64,000 nucleotides of DNA. It comes from Micrococcales bacterium. GTDB lineage: Bacteria; Actinomycetota; Actinomycetes; S36-B12; UBA10799. The stretch spans positions 62,001 to 126,000 of the forward strand of contig JADKAV010000006.1 of assembly GCA_016719135.1 (NCBI GenBank), given 5' to 3'. The position numbers were made by a program, and so were the translations under genes. This document shows positions 44,433 to 51,935 of the stretch, piece by piece (the stretch's first letter is position 1; every line of letters begins with the position of its first letter). The notes beneath the pieces were generated by a model. It was not told where the DNA came from and searched no databases. It worked only from the letters and a program-made list of their open reading frames with translations.

Positions 44433-45116
44433 ATGATGCAGAAAGAAACCTCCTCAATGCAGACCCTGCTCAGTGCGCGACAAGTTCAAGACGTCCTGCA
44501 CATAGACCGGTCCACCGTCTACCGCATGGCCGAGGACGGCCGGCTGCCCGCGATCCGGGTCGGCAAACAATGGCGGTTCCCCGCCCAGGAGATCTACGCC
44601 CTGGTCGCCACCGAGAAACCCGAGCTCAACACCTCCCCGCTGGACCCGTCGGTGGCATCGGCGATCGCTGAACTCTCCGCCGATCTGCTGGGTGTCATGG
44701 TCGTGGTCACCGACATGGACGGCCACCCGATCACTCCTATCGCCAACCCGTGCGAGTGGATGGTGGACCACGCCGACGACCCCACGGTCGTCCCGACCTG
44801 CATCGCCGAATGGCAGGAGCTCGCCGACAACCACAACATGGAGCCGCAGTTCCAGCCCGGCCAACTCGGCTTCGAATGCGCCCGTGCTTTCGTACGCTCC
44901 GGGCGCGAACTGGTCGGCATGGTCCTGGCCGGCGGCGTGAGTCCGGCAGAGGAGCACCGCACCGACCTGTACGACCTGAACCCCGTCGACCGCCGCAAGG
45001 TCCTTGACGCCTTGCCCCGCATTGCAGTGGCCCTATCGCGCACCACCGCCCCCCACGACCCCCGCACCCGAACCGCGTCGGCACCGGCTGGCGCACCCGA
45101 TGAGGAGAAACCATGA
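44433..45116 (+). CDS. HTH (excisionase-type) regulator with PocR-like cysteine sensor domain
   Basis: The 227-residue protein starts with a winged helix typical of excisionase/MerR-like HTH: LLSARQVQDVLHIDRSTVYRMAEDGRLPAIRVGKQWRFPAQEI (10-53). Residues about 72-170 resemble a PocR-type ligand-binding domain (DLLGVMVVVTDMDGHPI) with three cysteines, C107, C123 and C149, able to sense persulfide, metal or redox state. ATG 44433 follows CATAGT by 6 nt; ATG 44457 is possible too. The stop overlaps the SQR start (ATGA). It almost certainly controls the sulfide operon it heads (inference from position). Confidence 0.8.
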   Translation: MMQKETSSMQTLLSARQVQDVLHIDRSTVYRMAEDGRLPAIRVGKQWRFPAQEIYALVATEKPELNTSPLDPSVASAIAELSADLLGVMVVVTDMDGHPITPIANPCEWMVDHADDPTVVPTCIAEWQELADNHNMEPQFQPGQLGFECARAFVRSGRELVGMVLAGGVSPAEEHRTDLYDLNPVDRRKVLDALPRIAVALSRTTAPHDPRTRTASAPAGAPDEEKP

Positions 45117-46348
45117 AGAGGCTCTTGATCCTCGGCGCCGGAACCGCCGGAACCATGGCCGCCAACAAGATGCGCCCGCTGCTGCCCCGCGACGAGTGGA
45201 ACATCACCATCGTCGAGCAGCACGATACGCACTTCTACCAGCCCGGATACCTGTTCATCCCGTTCGGCATCTACCGCCCCGAAGAGGTCACCAAGCCGAC
45301 CAAGCGCTTCATCCCGTCCGGGGTGGATCTGGTCAGCGCCACGATCGACAAGGTCGAGCCGGACGCGAACAAGGTTCTGCTCGAGGACGGTACGGAACTG
45401 CCGTACGACTACCTGATCATCGCCACCGGCGCGTCGCCCAACCCCGACGAGACACCGGGCATGGCCGACGACATGGGCGGCGACGTCCACGAGTTCTACA
45501 CCTACAACGGTGCGACCAAACTGGCCGAGAAGATGCGCACCTGGGAGGGCGGACGACTGGTCGTCCACGTCACCGAGATGCCGATCAAGTGCCCGGTGGC
45601 ACCGCTGGAGTTCACCTTCCTGGCCGACGCCTTCTTCACCGAGCAGGGCCTGCGCGACAAGGTCGACATCACCTACGTGACACCCCTGGAGGGCGCGTTC
45701 ACCAAACCGGTCGCGTCGAAGTACCTCGGGGACATGCTCGACAAGCGCAAGATCGCCCTGGAGCCGGACTTCATGATCGAGTCGGTGGATTCCGAGGCCA
45801 AGAAGATCGTGTCCTTCGACGAGCGCGAGGTGCCCTACGACCTGCTGGTCACGATCCCGCTGAACATGGGCGCGGACTTCATCGCCCGCTCGGGCCTCGG
45901 CGACGACCTGAACTACGTGCCGGTCGACCAGTACACCCTGCTGTCCAAGGCACACGACAACATCTTCGCCGTGGGTGACGCCTCCGACATTCCCGCGTCC
46001 AAAGCAGGGTCGGTCGCGCACTTCGCGATGGACCTGTTCCCGGCGAACTTCCTGCGCCACATCCAGGGCCTGAAGATGACCGAGCCGTTCGACGGCCACG
46101 CCAACTGCTTCATCGAGACCGGCCACGGCAAGGGCCTGCTGATCGACTTCAACTACGAGACCGAGCCGCTGCCCGGCAAGTACCCGCTGCCCGGGGTCGG
46201 GCCGTTCTCCCTGCTCAAGGAGACCGAGATCAACCACTGGGGCAAGGTGATGTTCCGGTGGATGTACTGGAACATCCTGCTGCCGGGCAAGGAACTGCCA
46301 CTGCCCGCGCTGATGTCGATGGCCGGTAAGGACACGGAGGACCTGTGA
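45113..46348 (+). CDS. Sulfide:quinone oxidoreductase-like FAD protein
   Basis: A 411-residue pyridine-nucleotide-disulfide-type flavoprotein. FAD motifs are LILGAGTAGTMAANKM at the N-terminus and NIFAVGDASDIPASKAGSVAH (283-303). The substrate domain keeps two cysteines only, Cys160 (IKCPVAPLE) and Cys332 (ANCFIETG), matching the pair that carries the sulfur bridge in SQR; the third Cys of some SQR types is absent. The C-terminal KVMFRWMYWNILLPGKELP is an amphipathic membrane-binding segment. It should oxidise sulfide to a persulfide or polysulfide and reduce quinone. Overlaps the genes on both sides. Confidence 0.9.
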   Translation: MKRLLILGAGTAGTMAANKMRPLLPRDEWNITIVEQHDTHFYQPGYLFIPFGIYRPEEVTKPTKRFIPSGVDLVSATIDKVEPDANKVLLEDGTELPYDYLIIATGASPNPDETPGMADDMGGDVHEFYTYNGATKLAEKMRTWEGGRLVVHVTEMPIKCPVAPLEFTFLADAFFTEQGLRDKVDITYVTPLEGAFTKPVASKYLGDMLDKRKIALEPDFMIESVDSEAKKIVSFDEREVPYDLLVTIPLNMGADFIARSGLGDDLNYVPVDQYTLLSKAHDNIFAVGDASDIPASKAGSVAHFAMDLFPANFLRHIQGLKMTEPFDGHANCFIETGHGKGLLIDFNYETEPLPGKYPLPGVGPFSLLKETEINHWGKVMFRWMYWNILLPGKELPLPALMSMAGKDTEDL

Positions 46349-47059
46349 TGTCCGTTTCCACTGCACCGGACCTCGAGCAGCTGTCTCGCCGGGTGGACCG
46401 TATGGCCGACCAGATGGACTTCATTGCCGCCGAACTGCTCGCCCAACGCGAGTCCCGGGAGCGCTGGTCGGAACTGACCGAGACGCTGGTTCCCGTGACT
46501 CGCGGCGCCGTCGACATGGCCACCCGCGAGCTCGAGGATCTCAGCCCCGATGTGACCGCCGAGGACGCCGCTGCGTTTCGCACGGACCGCGGCTCGGGCA
46601 CTGCCGAAACTCGAGGTGCTGCTGGCCCAGCTCGACAGCCTCTCGGAACTGCTGCACACCGTGAATTCGCTGTCCGGAGCCGGCATGGACAAGCTCACCG
46701 AGGTCCTAGCGGTCGCCGACGACAAGGGCTACTTCGCGTTCGCGCGGCAGGGCGGCATGATCGCCGACCGCGTCGTCACCGAGTTCACCGAGGAGGATGT
46801 GAAGGCACTCGGCGACAACGTCGTCACGATCCTCAACGCCGTCAAGGAGATGACCCAACCCGAAGTCATGGGCTTGGTCCAGCGCACCGCGATCAGCGTC
46901 TCCGACGCCGAGGACACCCCGATCGAACCGCCGTCGCTCTTCGCACTGCTGAAGTCGATGCGCGATCCGCAAACCCGCCGCGGCCTCGCGAAGGTCATGG
47001 CAATGCTGCACACCGTCGGCGAGGAGAGCGCGCCGGCATCCACCCAAGGAAGGAAGTAG
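46348..47059 (+). CDS. DUF1641 family protein, frameshifted
   Basis: DUF1641 proteins accompany SQR, formate dehydrogenase and Hdr-like genes. The first frame (ATG 46348, TGATG overlap with SQR, GGAGG site) gives DLEQLSRRVDRMADQMDFIAAELLAQRESRERW, then shifts at T3 46576-46578: one T fewer restores AAAFARTAARALPKLEVLLAQLDSLSELL. The second frame continues through the conserved helical region, including GLVQRTAISVSDAEDTP and PSLFALLKSMRDPQTRRGLAKVMAML. Total about 236 residues, helical, no membrane segment. Probable partner or scaffold for SQR; biochemical role unknown. Confidence 0.8.
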
Positions 47060-47062
47060 GAA

Positions 47063-47377
47063 ATGCCCACCGCCACGATTGCGGGCCATGAGGTCCAGAC
47101 CAACGATGAGGGGTTCCTCACCGAGTACGACGAGTGGAACGAAGAGATCGGCACAGAACTCGCCGGCAACATCGGCATCGAGATGACCGACCGTCACTGG
47201 GAGTTGATCCGCTGGCTGCGCGAGGACTTCAAGGAGAAGAACGAAACCGCCACCACCCGCCGGGTGAACAGCGTGGGCGGTTTCCCGACCAAGGAGCAGT
47301 TCCAACTGTTCCCCAAGAAACCGGCTCGCAAGATGGCCTACGTGGCCGGACTGCCCAAGCCGCACGGCTGCGTGTGA
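47063..47377 (+). CDS. DsrC/TusE-like sulfur carrier protein, single cysteine
   Basis: The 104-residue protein is DsrC-like: GFLTEYDEWNEEIGTELAG, MTDRHWELIRWLREDF, FPTKEQFQLFPKKPARKMAYVAGLPKPHGCV. DsrC proper has two cysteines in its C-terminal arm; here only the penultimate Cys103 is present, and the other conserved position is non-Cys (KMAYVAG). That matches the TusE-like, non-disulfide class, which carries sulfur as a persulfide. A strong AGGAAGG site precedes the ATG. Located 3 bp after DUF1641 and 9 bp before DsrE-like, in the same transcript. Confidence 0.9.
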   Translation: MPTATIAGHEVQTNDEGFLTEYDEWNEEIGTELAGNIGIEMTDRHWELIRWLREDFKEKNETATTRRVNSVGGFPTKEQFQLFPKKPARKMAYVAGLPKPHGCV

Positions 47378-47386
47378 GGAGACACC

Positions 47387-47908
47387 ATGGCTGACGCAAT
47401 CATTCCGGACTTCGGCGACGACGACGAGACCGATCGCAAACTCGTCATCATCTGCTCCAAGGGCAACCTGGACATGGCCTACCCGGCCCTGGTCCTGGCC
47501 AATGCCGCCTTGGGCGAAGGGATCGAGACGCACCTGTTCTTCACGTTCTGGGGCTTCGACATGATCACCAAGTCGCGTATGCACGACCTGCAGTTCTCGC
47601 CGGTCGGCAACACCGCGATGCACCTCCCCGGCCGTAACACGAAGATGCCGCAGTCGCTGTCGCCGATGCCGGGCATGACCCAGATGGCGACCAAGATGAT
47701 GAAGAAGCAGATCGCCGACCTGGGCATCCCGGAGGTTCCCGACTTCCTCGACCAGATCGTGGCTTCCGGCGGTCACTTGTGGGCCTGCCGCATGTCCGCG
47801 GACATGAACAAGCTCGAGGAAACCGACCTGCGCGACGACGTCGAAGGGATCATCAACGCCACCGACTTCATGGAGATCAGCGAAGGCGGGCAGATGCTGT
47901 TCATCTGA
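47387..47908 (+). CDS. DsrE/DsrF-like persulfide-transfer protein
   Basis: The 173-residue protein has the DsrE2-like pattern VIICSKGNLDMAYPALVLANAALGEGIETHLFFTFWGFDMI, then IPEVPDFLDQIVASGGHLWACRMSADM. Cys23 and Cys134 are the only cysteines; in the family the second is the persulfide carrier. It should receive sulfane sulfur from SQR or hand it to the DsrC-like protein. A GAGGAG site precedes the ATG. It is the last gene of the operon; a repeat block follows the stop. Confidence 0.88.
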   Translation: MADAIIPDFGDDDETDRKLVIICSKGNLDMAYPALVLANAALGEGIETHLFFTFWGFDMITKSRMHDLQFSPVGNTAMHLPGRNTKMPQSLSPMPGMTQMATKMMKKQIADLGIPEVPDFLDQIVASGGHLWACRMSADMNKLEETDLRDDVEGIINATDFMEISEGGQMLFI

Positions 47909-47967
47909 GGCACGTGGACCGGCGCCGCGGGAGGACCGTGGCGCCGGTTTCGCTTTGCTGCGCCGAA

Positions 47968-48234
47968 CAGCCGTTGGAGTTACGCACACCCGTTGGACAA
48001 GCGCACAGCCGTTGGACATCCACGGCCCGCCGATCTCTCACCGATGTACCGATCTCCAACGCCCGTACCCAACTCTCACGCCTGCGCACCCAAGCCCCGA
48101 CCCGCCACAGCCGTTGGAGTTACGCACACCCGTTGGACAAGCGCACAGCCGTTGGACATCCACGGCCCGCCGATCTCTCACCGATGTACCGATCTCCAAC
48201 GCCCGTACCCAACTCTCACGCCTGCGCACCCAAC
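47968..48234. repeat. Iterated CCGTTGGA repeat block, two near-identical tandem units
   Basis: Two copies of a 127-bp unit at 47968-48094 and 48108-48234 (period 140 bp) that look identical by eye. Each has CAGCCGTTGGAGTTACGCAC, CCCGTTGGACAAGCGCAC and CAGCCGTTGGACATCCACGG, then CGATCTCCAACG and CCCAACTCTCACGCC. Near-identity suggests a recent local duplication. It fills most of the 369-bp gap between the DsrE-like gene and a lipoprotein gene. Confidence 0.9.
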
Positions 48235-48265
48235 CGATGCGTCGCGACCGACGGCTCGCCGGGGA

Positions 48266-48271
48266 TAGCCT
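48266..48271 (+). promoter_or_regulatory. -10 box TAGCCT of the small lipoprotein gene
   Basis: TAGCCT, 6 nt, then ATG 48278. Confidence 0.5.
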
Positions 48272-48277
48272 TCGGTC

Positions 48278-48589
48278 ATGTGGCGATCCGCGCTGGTAGT
48301 CAGTCTGATGATCGGCCTGGGCGCGTGCAGCAACACCCAGACCGAGCCCAGGCCGCAACCGACCGCGAGCACCGTCGACCAGGGCCGCCAGGACCAATTC
48401 TGCGCCGACGTCGCCGACGTACTCACCCGCAATGACCCCGCAGATCCCGAGGATCAGGCCGAGCGTCTCGAGGAATTGCGCAAGCTCGCCAGCAAGTTCG
48501 GCATGGGCACCGGCGACGACATCACTGCCGCAAAGGTGCTGCAGTCGTGCCAGGAAGAGATCGACGCTGCACGCGAGGCACAGCGCTGA
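48278..48589 (+). CDS. Small lipoprotein, unknown
   Basis: A 103-residue protein with a lipoprotein signal (ALVVSLMIGLGACSNTQ; Cys17 is the lipidation site), then a Pro/Thr spacer and a short helical domain containing two further cysteines (DQFCADVADVLTR and LQSCQEEIDAAREAQR), which could form a disulfide outside the cell. No family recognised. The start is supported by TAGCCT 6 nt upstream. Confidence 0.7.
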   Translation: MWRSALVVSLMIGLGACSNTQTEPRPQPTASTVDQGRQDQFCADVADVLTRNDPADPEDQAERLEELRKLASKFGMGTGDDITAAKVLQSCQEEIDAAREAQR

Positions 48590-48773
48590 GCGTGACCCAT
48601 CTCACCGGCGTGCGGGGTGCCGCGGTGGGCACCCGTCGCGTACGGTAGCCATAGAACGGCTGGGCATAAGGCCCCGCTACGTCGTGCGCTACACCCGTGA
48701 AGGGTGGCTGTCTTCTCCGGTTGGAATCTGAGTGGGCCTCATTGCACCCACGACCTGACCGATTGGATTCACC
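48590..48773 (+). promoter_or_regulatory. Long 5' region of the DEAD-box helicase gene
   Basis: The 184-bp gap contains TACGGTAGCCATAG near 48640 as a likely promoter, leaving an mRNA leader of about 120 bases. A small GTGGG/CCCAC hairpin lies about 30 bases before the ATG. Long structured leaders are common for cold-inducible RNA helicases; no known riboswitch was recognised. Confidence 0.35.
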
Positions 48774-50057
48774 ATGACCGCAACATTCACCGACCTCGGT
48801 GTGCCCCGCGAATACGCAAAGGCACTGGCCGACCAAGGCATCCACGAGCCCTTCCCGATCCAGACCAGCACACTGCCCGACTCGATCGCCGGACGCGACG
48901 TCCTCGGACGCGGCCGCACCGGCAGCGGCAAGACGATCGCCTTCTGCCTTCCGGTAGCCATCCGGCTGAGCGGCAAGCGCAGTCAGCCAGGCGCCCCCCG
49001 GGCGATGATCCTGGTCCCCACCCGCGAGCTGGCAAGCCAGGTCGCCGACACGATGCGTCCTCTGGCACAAGCCGGAGGCTTGAGCGTGGCAACTGTTGTG
49101 GGTGGCGTCCCGCAGAACCCACAGGTACGGGCATTGCGCCGTGGCACCGACATCCTGGTGGCCACCCCCGGCCGCCTCGAAGACCTGATTCGGCAGGGCC
49201 ACTGCCGGCTCGACGACGTGCGCATCTCCGTGCTCGACGAAGCCGACCACCTCGCCGACCTTGGCTTCCTGCCCGCCTCCAAGCGACTGCTGGACCAGAC
49301 TCGCCGCGACGGCCAGCGCTTGCTGTTCTCGGCCACGCTCGACGGTGCTGTGGGCGTGCTGGTGCGCAAGTACCTGCGCGACCCGGCGACCCACCACGTG
49401 GACGCCGCGTCAGCTCCCGTGCCGTCGATGAGCCACCACATGCTCACCGTGCGCGACGCGGACAAGCAGCAGGTCGTGCTCGAACTGGTCTCCGGCCAGG
49501 GCCGCACACTCGCGTTCACCCGCACCAAACACGGCGCCAAGAAACTGGCCAAACAACTGACCGCGGCTGGCATCCCCGCGGTGGACCTGCACGGCAACCT
49601 GTCGCAGGCCGCACGCAAGCGCAACCTGGCCGCGTTCAGCACCGGTCAGGTTCGAGTTCTCGTGGCCACCGACATCGCCGCCCGTGGCATCCACGTCGAT
49701 GACATCGACATGGTCGTTCACGTGGACCCTGCCGCCGAGCACAAGACCTACCTGCACCGCTGTGGTCGCACCGCCCGCGCCGGCGCCGAAGGTAAGGCGA
49801 TCTCGGTGGGCACCCCGTCGCAGCGCCGCGACGTCACGCGCATGCTGCGCATGGCCGAGGTCAAGCCGTCGACCGTCGAGGTTCACCCTGGACATGCGGC
49901 TATCACCGAGCTGGTTGGGCCGGCGGCCGAGAAGAACCACACGCCGGTGTTCACTCAGCCCGAGCCGAAGCCACGTCCCGCGCGCAACCACGGGCAGACC
50001 CGGCACCACGGCCAGGCCCGCCGGTCGAATAGTCGGTCACGTCGCCGCGCAGCCTGA
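48774..50057 (+). CDS. DEAD-box RNA helicase
   Basis: A 427-residue helicase with the full motif set: Q motif (FTDLGVPREYAKAL..PFPIQ), motif I GRTGSGKT, Ia PTRELA, Ib TPGR, II DEAD (VLDEADHLADLGF), III SAT, IV/V regions ending ATDIAARGIHVDDIDMVVHVD, and VI HRCGRTARAG. The C-terminal tail from about residue 390 is basic and rich in Arg, His and Gln and probably binds RNA. It unwinds RNA in ribosome assembly or decay. Alone in its transcript. Confidence 0.95.
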   Translation: MTATFTDLGVPREYAKALADQGIHEPFPIQTSTLPDSIAGRDVLGRGRTGSGKTIAFCLPVAIRLSGKRSQPGAPRAMILVPTRELASQVADTMRPLAQAGGLSVATVVGGVPQNPQVRALRRGTDILVATPGRLEDLIRQGHCRLDDVRISVLDEADHLADLGFLPASKRLLDQTRRDGQRLLFSATLDGAVGVLVRKYLRDPATHHVDAASAPVPSMSHHMLTVRDADKQQVVLELVSGQGRTLAFTRTKHGAKKLAKQLTAAGIPAVDLHGNLSQAARKRNLAAFSTGQVRVLVATDIAARGIHVDDIDMVVHVDPAAEHKTYLHRCGRTARAGAEGKAISVGTPSQRRDVTRMLRMAEVKPSTVEVHPGHAAITELVGPAAEKNHTPVFTQPEPKPRPARNHGQTRHHGQARRSNSRSRRRAA

Positions 50058-50291
50058 GCCGAGAGACTTTACTACGACCTGAAGCCGGCCAGCAAACGGT
50101 AGTCAGTACGATTTGGTCACCCACGTCACCCTGACCGACCTGACAAGTCGGCGAAACGCACGCAACAGCCCCTACCCCTACCAACCCAACCCCGTCAACC
50201 GAGAGACTTTGGTCACCACACGTCACCCACTGACCGATCCTGACCAAAGTCCCGCTTCGAGAACAGCCGAAGGCAAGCCCCTGAGCACGAC

Positions 50292-50327
50292 AAAACCCCG
50301 CCGGTAGCACGTACCCGGCGGGGTTTC
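50292..50327. terminator. Bidirectional terminator of sodN
   Basis: AAACCCCGCCGG and CCCGGCGGGGTTT flank a 9-base loop, 10 bp after the sodN stop. The preceding 50058-50290 region shows two GAGAGACTTT-containing segments (50061 and 50200 regions) but no gene. Confidence 0.8.
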
Positions 50328-50337
50328 GTCATAACAA

Positions 50338-50760
50338 CTACGCGGGCGGGTACACGCCCATCTGCTTGGCCTTGTCGGTCTGCCAGAAGATGTCGGCGAT
50401 CTCGTCGATGTAGTCGATCAGCTTCTGGCCTTCGGCCGGATCCATCGACTTCTTGGCCTCGCCGGCCTGGTGGGTGGCCTTCCAGAACAGCTCGTGCAGG
50501 TTGGGGAACTGCGCGAAGTGCTCGGGGGCGAAGAAGTCGGCCCACAGCACCATGAGGTGGTGTTTGGTCTCCTCTGCGCGCTGCTCCTTGATCAGGATGC
50601 AGCGGGCGCGGAACACCTCGTCGTCTGAGTCCTGGTATTTCTTGGCGATCTTGAGGACCGACATCGCCTCGATCTTGGCCTGCGCAGGGTCGTAAACCCC
50701 GCAGTACAGGTCACAGTGGGCGTGGGCGACGGTGGCCGAAGCGAACAACCTGCCGAGCAT
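50338..50760 (-). CDS. sodN: Nickel superoxide dismutase
   Basis: NiSOD converts superoxide to peroxide and oxygen. The 140-residue precursor has a 14-residue leader (MLGRLFASATVAHA) removed so that the new N-terminus is His1. The nickel hook then reads HCDLYCGVYDP, with His1, Cys2 and Cys6 all present. Family consensus is HCDLPCGVYDP; here Pro5 is Tyr (TAC, two base changes from any Pro codon). The remaining helix-bundle sequence (ARCILIKEQRAEETKHHLMVLWADFF) is typical. ATG 50760 is chosen over 50775 because AAGGAG lies 6 nt upstream and the leader matches known length. Divergent from sodX. Confidence 0.93.
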   Translation of the reverse strand: MLGRLFASATVAHAHCDLYCGVYDPAQAKIEAMSVLKIAKKYQDSDDEVFRARCILIKEQRAEETKHHLMVLWADFFAPEHFAQFPNLHELFWKATHQAGEAKKSMDPAEGQKLIDYIDEIADIFWQTDKAKQMGVYPPA

Positions 50761-50796
50761 GAGCAACTCCTTCATCGTGGGTTCCAGTGCCGAGCC

Positions 50797-50802
50797 TACA
50801 AT
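50797..50802 (+). promoter_or_regulatory. -10 box TACAAT of sodX
   Basis: TACAAT, 6 nt, then GTG 50809. The sodN ATG is 48 bp away on the other strand, so the two promoters share this short region. Confidence 0.55.
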
Positions 50803-50808
50803 CCTGAC

Positions 50809-51126
50809 GTGCGGTTCGACAGTGGGCGATCCCTGCTTCCCTTGCGTCGCTTCGTGGTTTCCGACCGTTCGATGGAGCCCACCCTCGTCGAAGGGCAGGG
50901 TCTTCTGGCAACCCCGTATGGAGCCGCGAAATCAGGGCAGGTGCGCTGCTTCGAACATCCCCGACGACGGGGCTTCTGGCTGGTGAAACGCGTGTCACAG
51001 GTCGAGGGAGCCAGCATGACGGTGAGCTCGGACAATCCGGCAGGTGTTGACTCACGGGCTTTCGGTCCGGTGCCAGTCGCGGGCAGTTACCGGGTGATGC
51101 TGGCCATCCCCCGCCGCTTCATGTGA
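50809..51126 (+). CDS. sodX: Nickel-type superoxide dismutase maturation protease
   Basis: A compact S24/S26 signal-peptidase-like protease of 105 residues. The nucleophile is the Ser in VVSDRSMEPTLVEGQGLL and the general base the Lys in GFWLVKRVSQVEG. SodX removes the NiSOD leader so that nickel can bind the N-terminal hook, and its gene usually adjoins sodN, as here (head-to-head). GTG 50809 is supported by the TACAAT box. The 3' end overlaps the convergent VOC gene by 8 bp. Confidence 0.9.
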   Translation: MRFDSGRSLLPLRRFVVSDRSMEPTLVEGQGLLATPYGAAKSGQVRCFEHPRRRGFWLVKRVSQVEGASMTVSSDNPAGVDSRAFGPVPVAGSYRVMLAIPRRFM

Positions 51127-51517
51127 CAGGTGGCTTCGCCCAGAAGAACTCGATCGGGATGCCGTCGGGGTCCCGCCCGGTGACCACCAGCGCATGCGCA
51201 GTGTCCTCGACCGGACCGTGCTCGATCCCGAGCTGGTCCATCGTCTGCACCCAATCCCGCACCGCCGCGGCACTGTCGACGCCGAAGCCGACGTGGTCCA
51301 CGCCGATGCGGGACGGGTCGAACGCATCGCCCGCGCTGTCCTCGAAGACGGTGACCCCGATCATCAGACCGTCAGGCCACAACAGCCGGCGGCGCTGCCA
51401 TCCCGGGCCTTCGCGGGTGAGAACCTCAGCCGGGCCGAACAACTGCTGATAGAAATCCGCGCTGCGAGTCAGGTCGCTGACGGTCAATGTGAGGTGGTGC
51501 AGGACGGGGGGCTTCAT
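51119..51517 (-). CDS. VOC family (glyoxalase-like) protein
   Basis: A 132-residue vicinal oxygen chelate protein. HHLTLTVSDLTRSADFYQQLFG starts the first beta-alpha-beta-beta-beta unit with a metal-ligand His, VDHVGFGVDSAAAVRDW starts the second, and DPDGIPIEFFWAKPP holds the C-terminal acidic ligand. Members include glyoxalases, dioxygenases and antibiotic-binding proteins; substrate unknown. The start has TACGGT 6 nt upstream, in a promoter shared with the divergent PPOX gene. Confidence 0.85.
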   Translation of the reverse strand: MKPPVLHHLTLTVSDLTRSADFYQQLFGPAEVLTREGPGWQRRRLLWPDGLMIGVTVFEDSAGDAFDPSRIGVDHVGFGVDSAAAVRDWVQTMDQLGIEHGPVEDTAHALVVTGRDPDGIPIEFFWAKPPVT

Positions 51518-51523
51518 CGGTCG

Positions 51524-51533
51524 ACCGTACGAT
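51524..51533. promoter_or_regulatory. Overlapping divergent -10 boxes of VOC and PPOX genes
   Basis: TACGGT (minus strand, 51524-51529) and TACGAT (plus strand, 51528-51533) share two base pairs. Each lies 6 nt from its start codon (ATG 51517 and GTG 51540). The whole intergenic space is 22 bp, so both -35 regions must lie inside the opposite coding sequence. Confidence 0.55.
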
Positions 51534-51539
51534 GAAAGC

Positions 51540-51926
51540 GTGACCATCGACGACCTGGCGGCCGGCAAGTACATCAGTCTGGCGACGTTCAAACGCGACG
51601 GGTCTCGGGTCGCGACGCCCGTGTGGGTGACCCGCGACGGCGACCACCTGTACGTGATCACCGACCCGAACTCGGGCAAGGCCAAGCGACTGCGGAACTC
51701 CGCACGAGCTGAGGTCGCCCCCTGCGATGCGCGGGGAAAGACCAGCTCCGACTACGTGCCCGCGTCTGCGGTCCTGCTGGACGAGGCCGGGACCAAAAAG
51801 GTCAAGGATCTGGTGAACGCGAAGTACGGGTTGATGGGCAAAGGGATCCAAGTCATGGGCAAATTGCGCAGCGCCCTGGGCCGCGGTAGCAACCAGCAGG
51901 TGGGCATCGAGATCACGCTGGCGTGA
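51540..51926 (+). CDS. PPOX-class F420-dependent oxidoreductase
   Basis: A 128-residue split-barrel protein with YISLATFKRDGSRVATPVWVTRDGDHLYVITDPNSGKAKRLRNS and EVAPCDARGKTSSDYVPASA, the pattern of the Rv2061-type F420-dependent PPOX family. It probably reduces a substrate with the deazaflavin F420, which supports an actinobacterial host. GTG 51540 has TACGAT 6 nt upstream. It is convergent with the DJ-1-like gene. Confidence 0.85.
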   Translation: MTIDDLAAGKYISLATFKRDGSRVATPVWVTRDGDHLYVITDPNSGKAKRLRNSARAEVAPCDARGKTSSDYVPASAVLLDEAGTKKVKDLVNAKYGLMGKGIQVMGKLRSALGRGSNQQVGIEITLA

Positions 51927-51935
51927 GGCAGCGGA

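Noticed and set aside
47968..48234. CRISPR array
   Set aside because: Repeats are 8-20 bases, irregularly spaced and partly inverted; there are no unique spacers of constant length and no cas genes.
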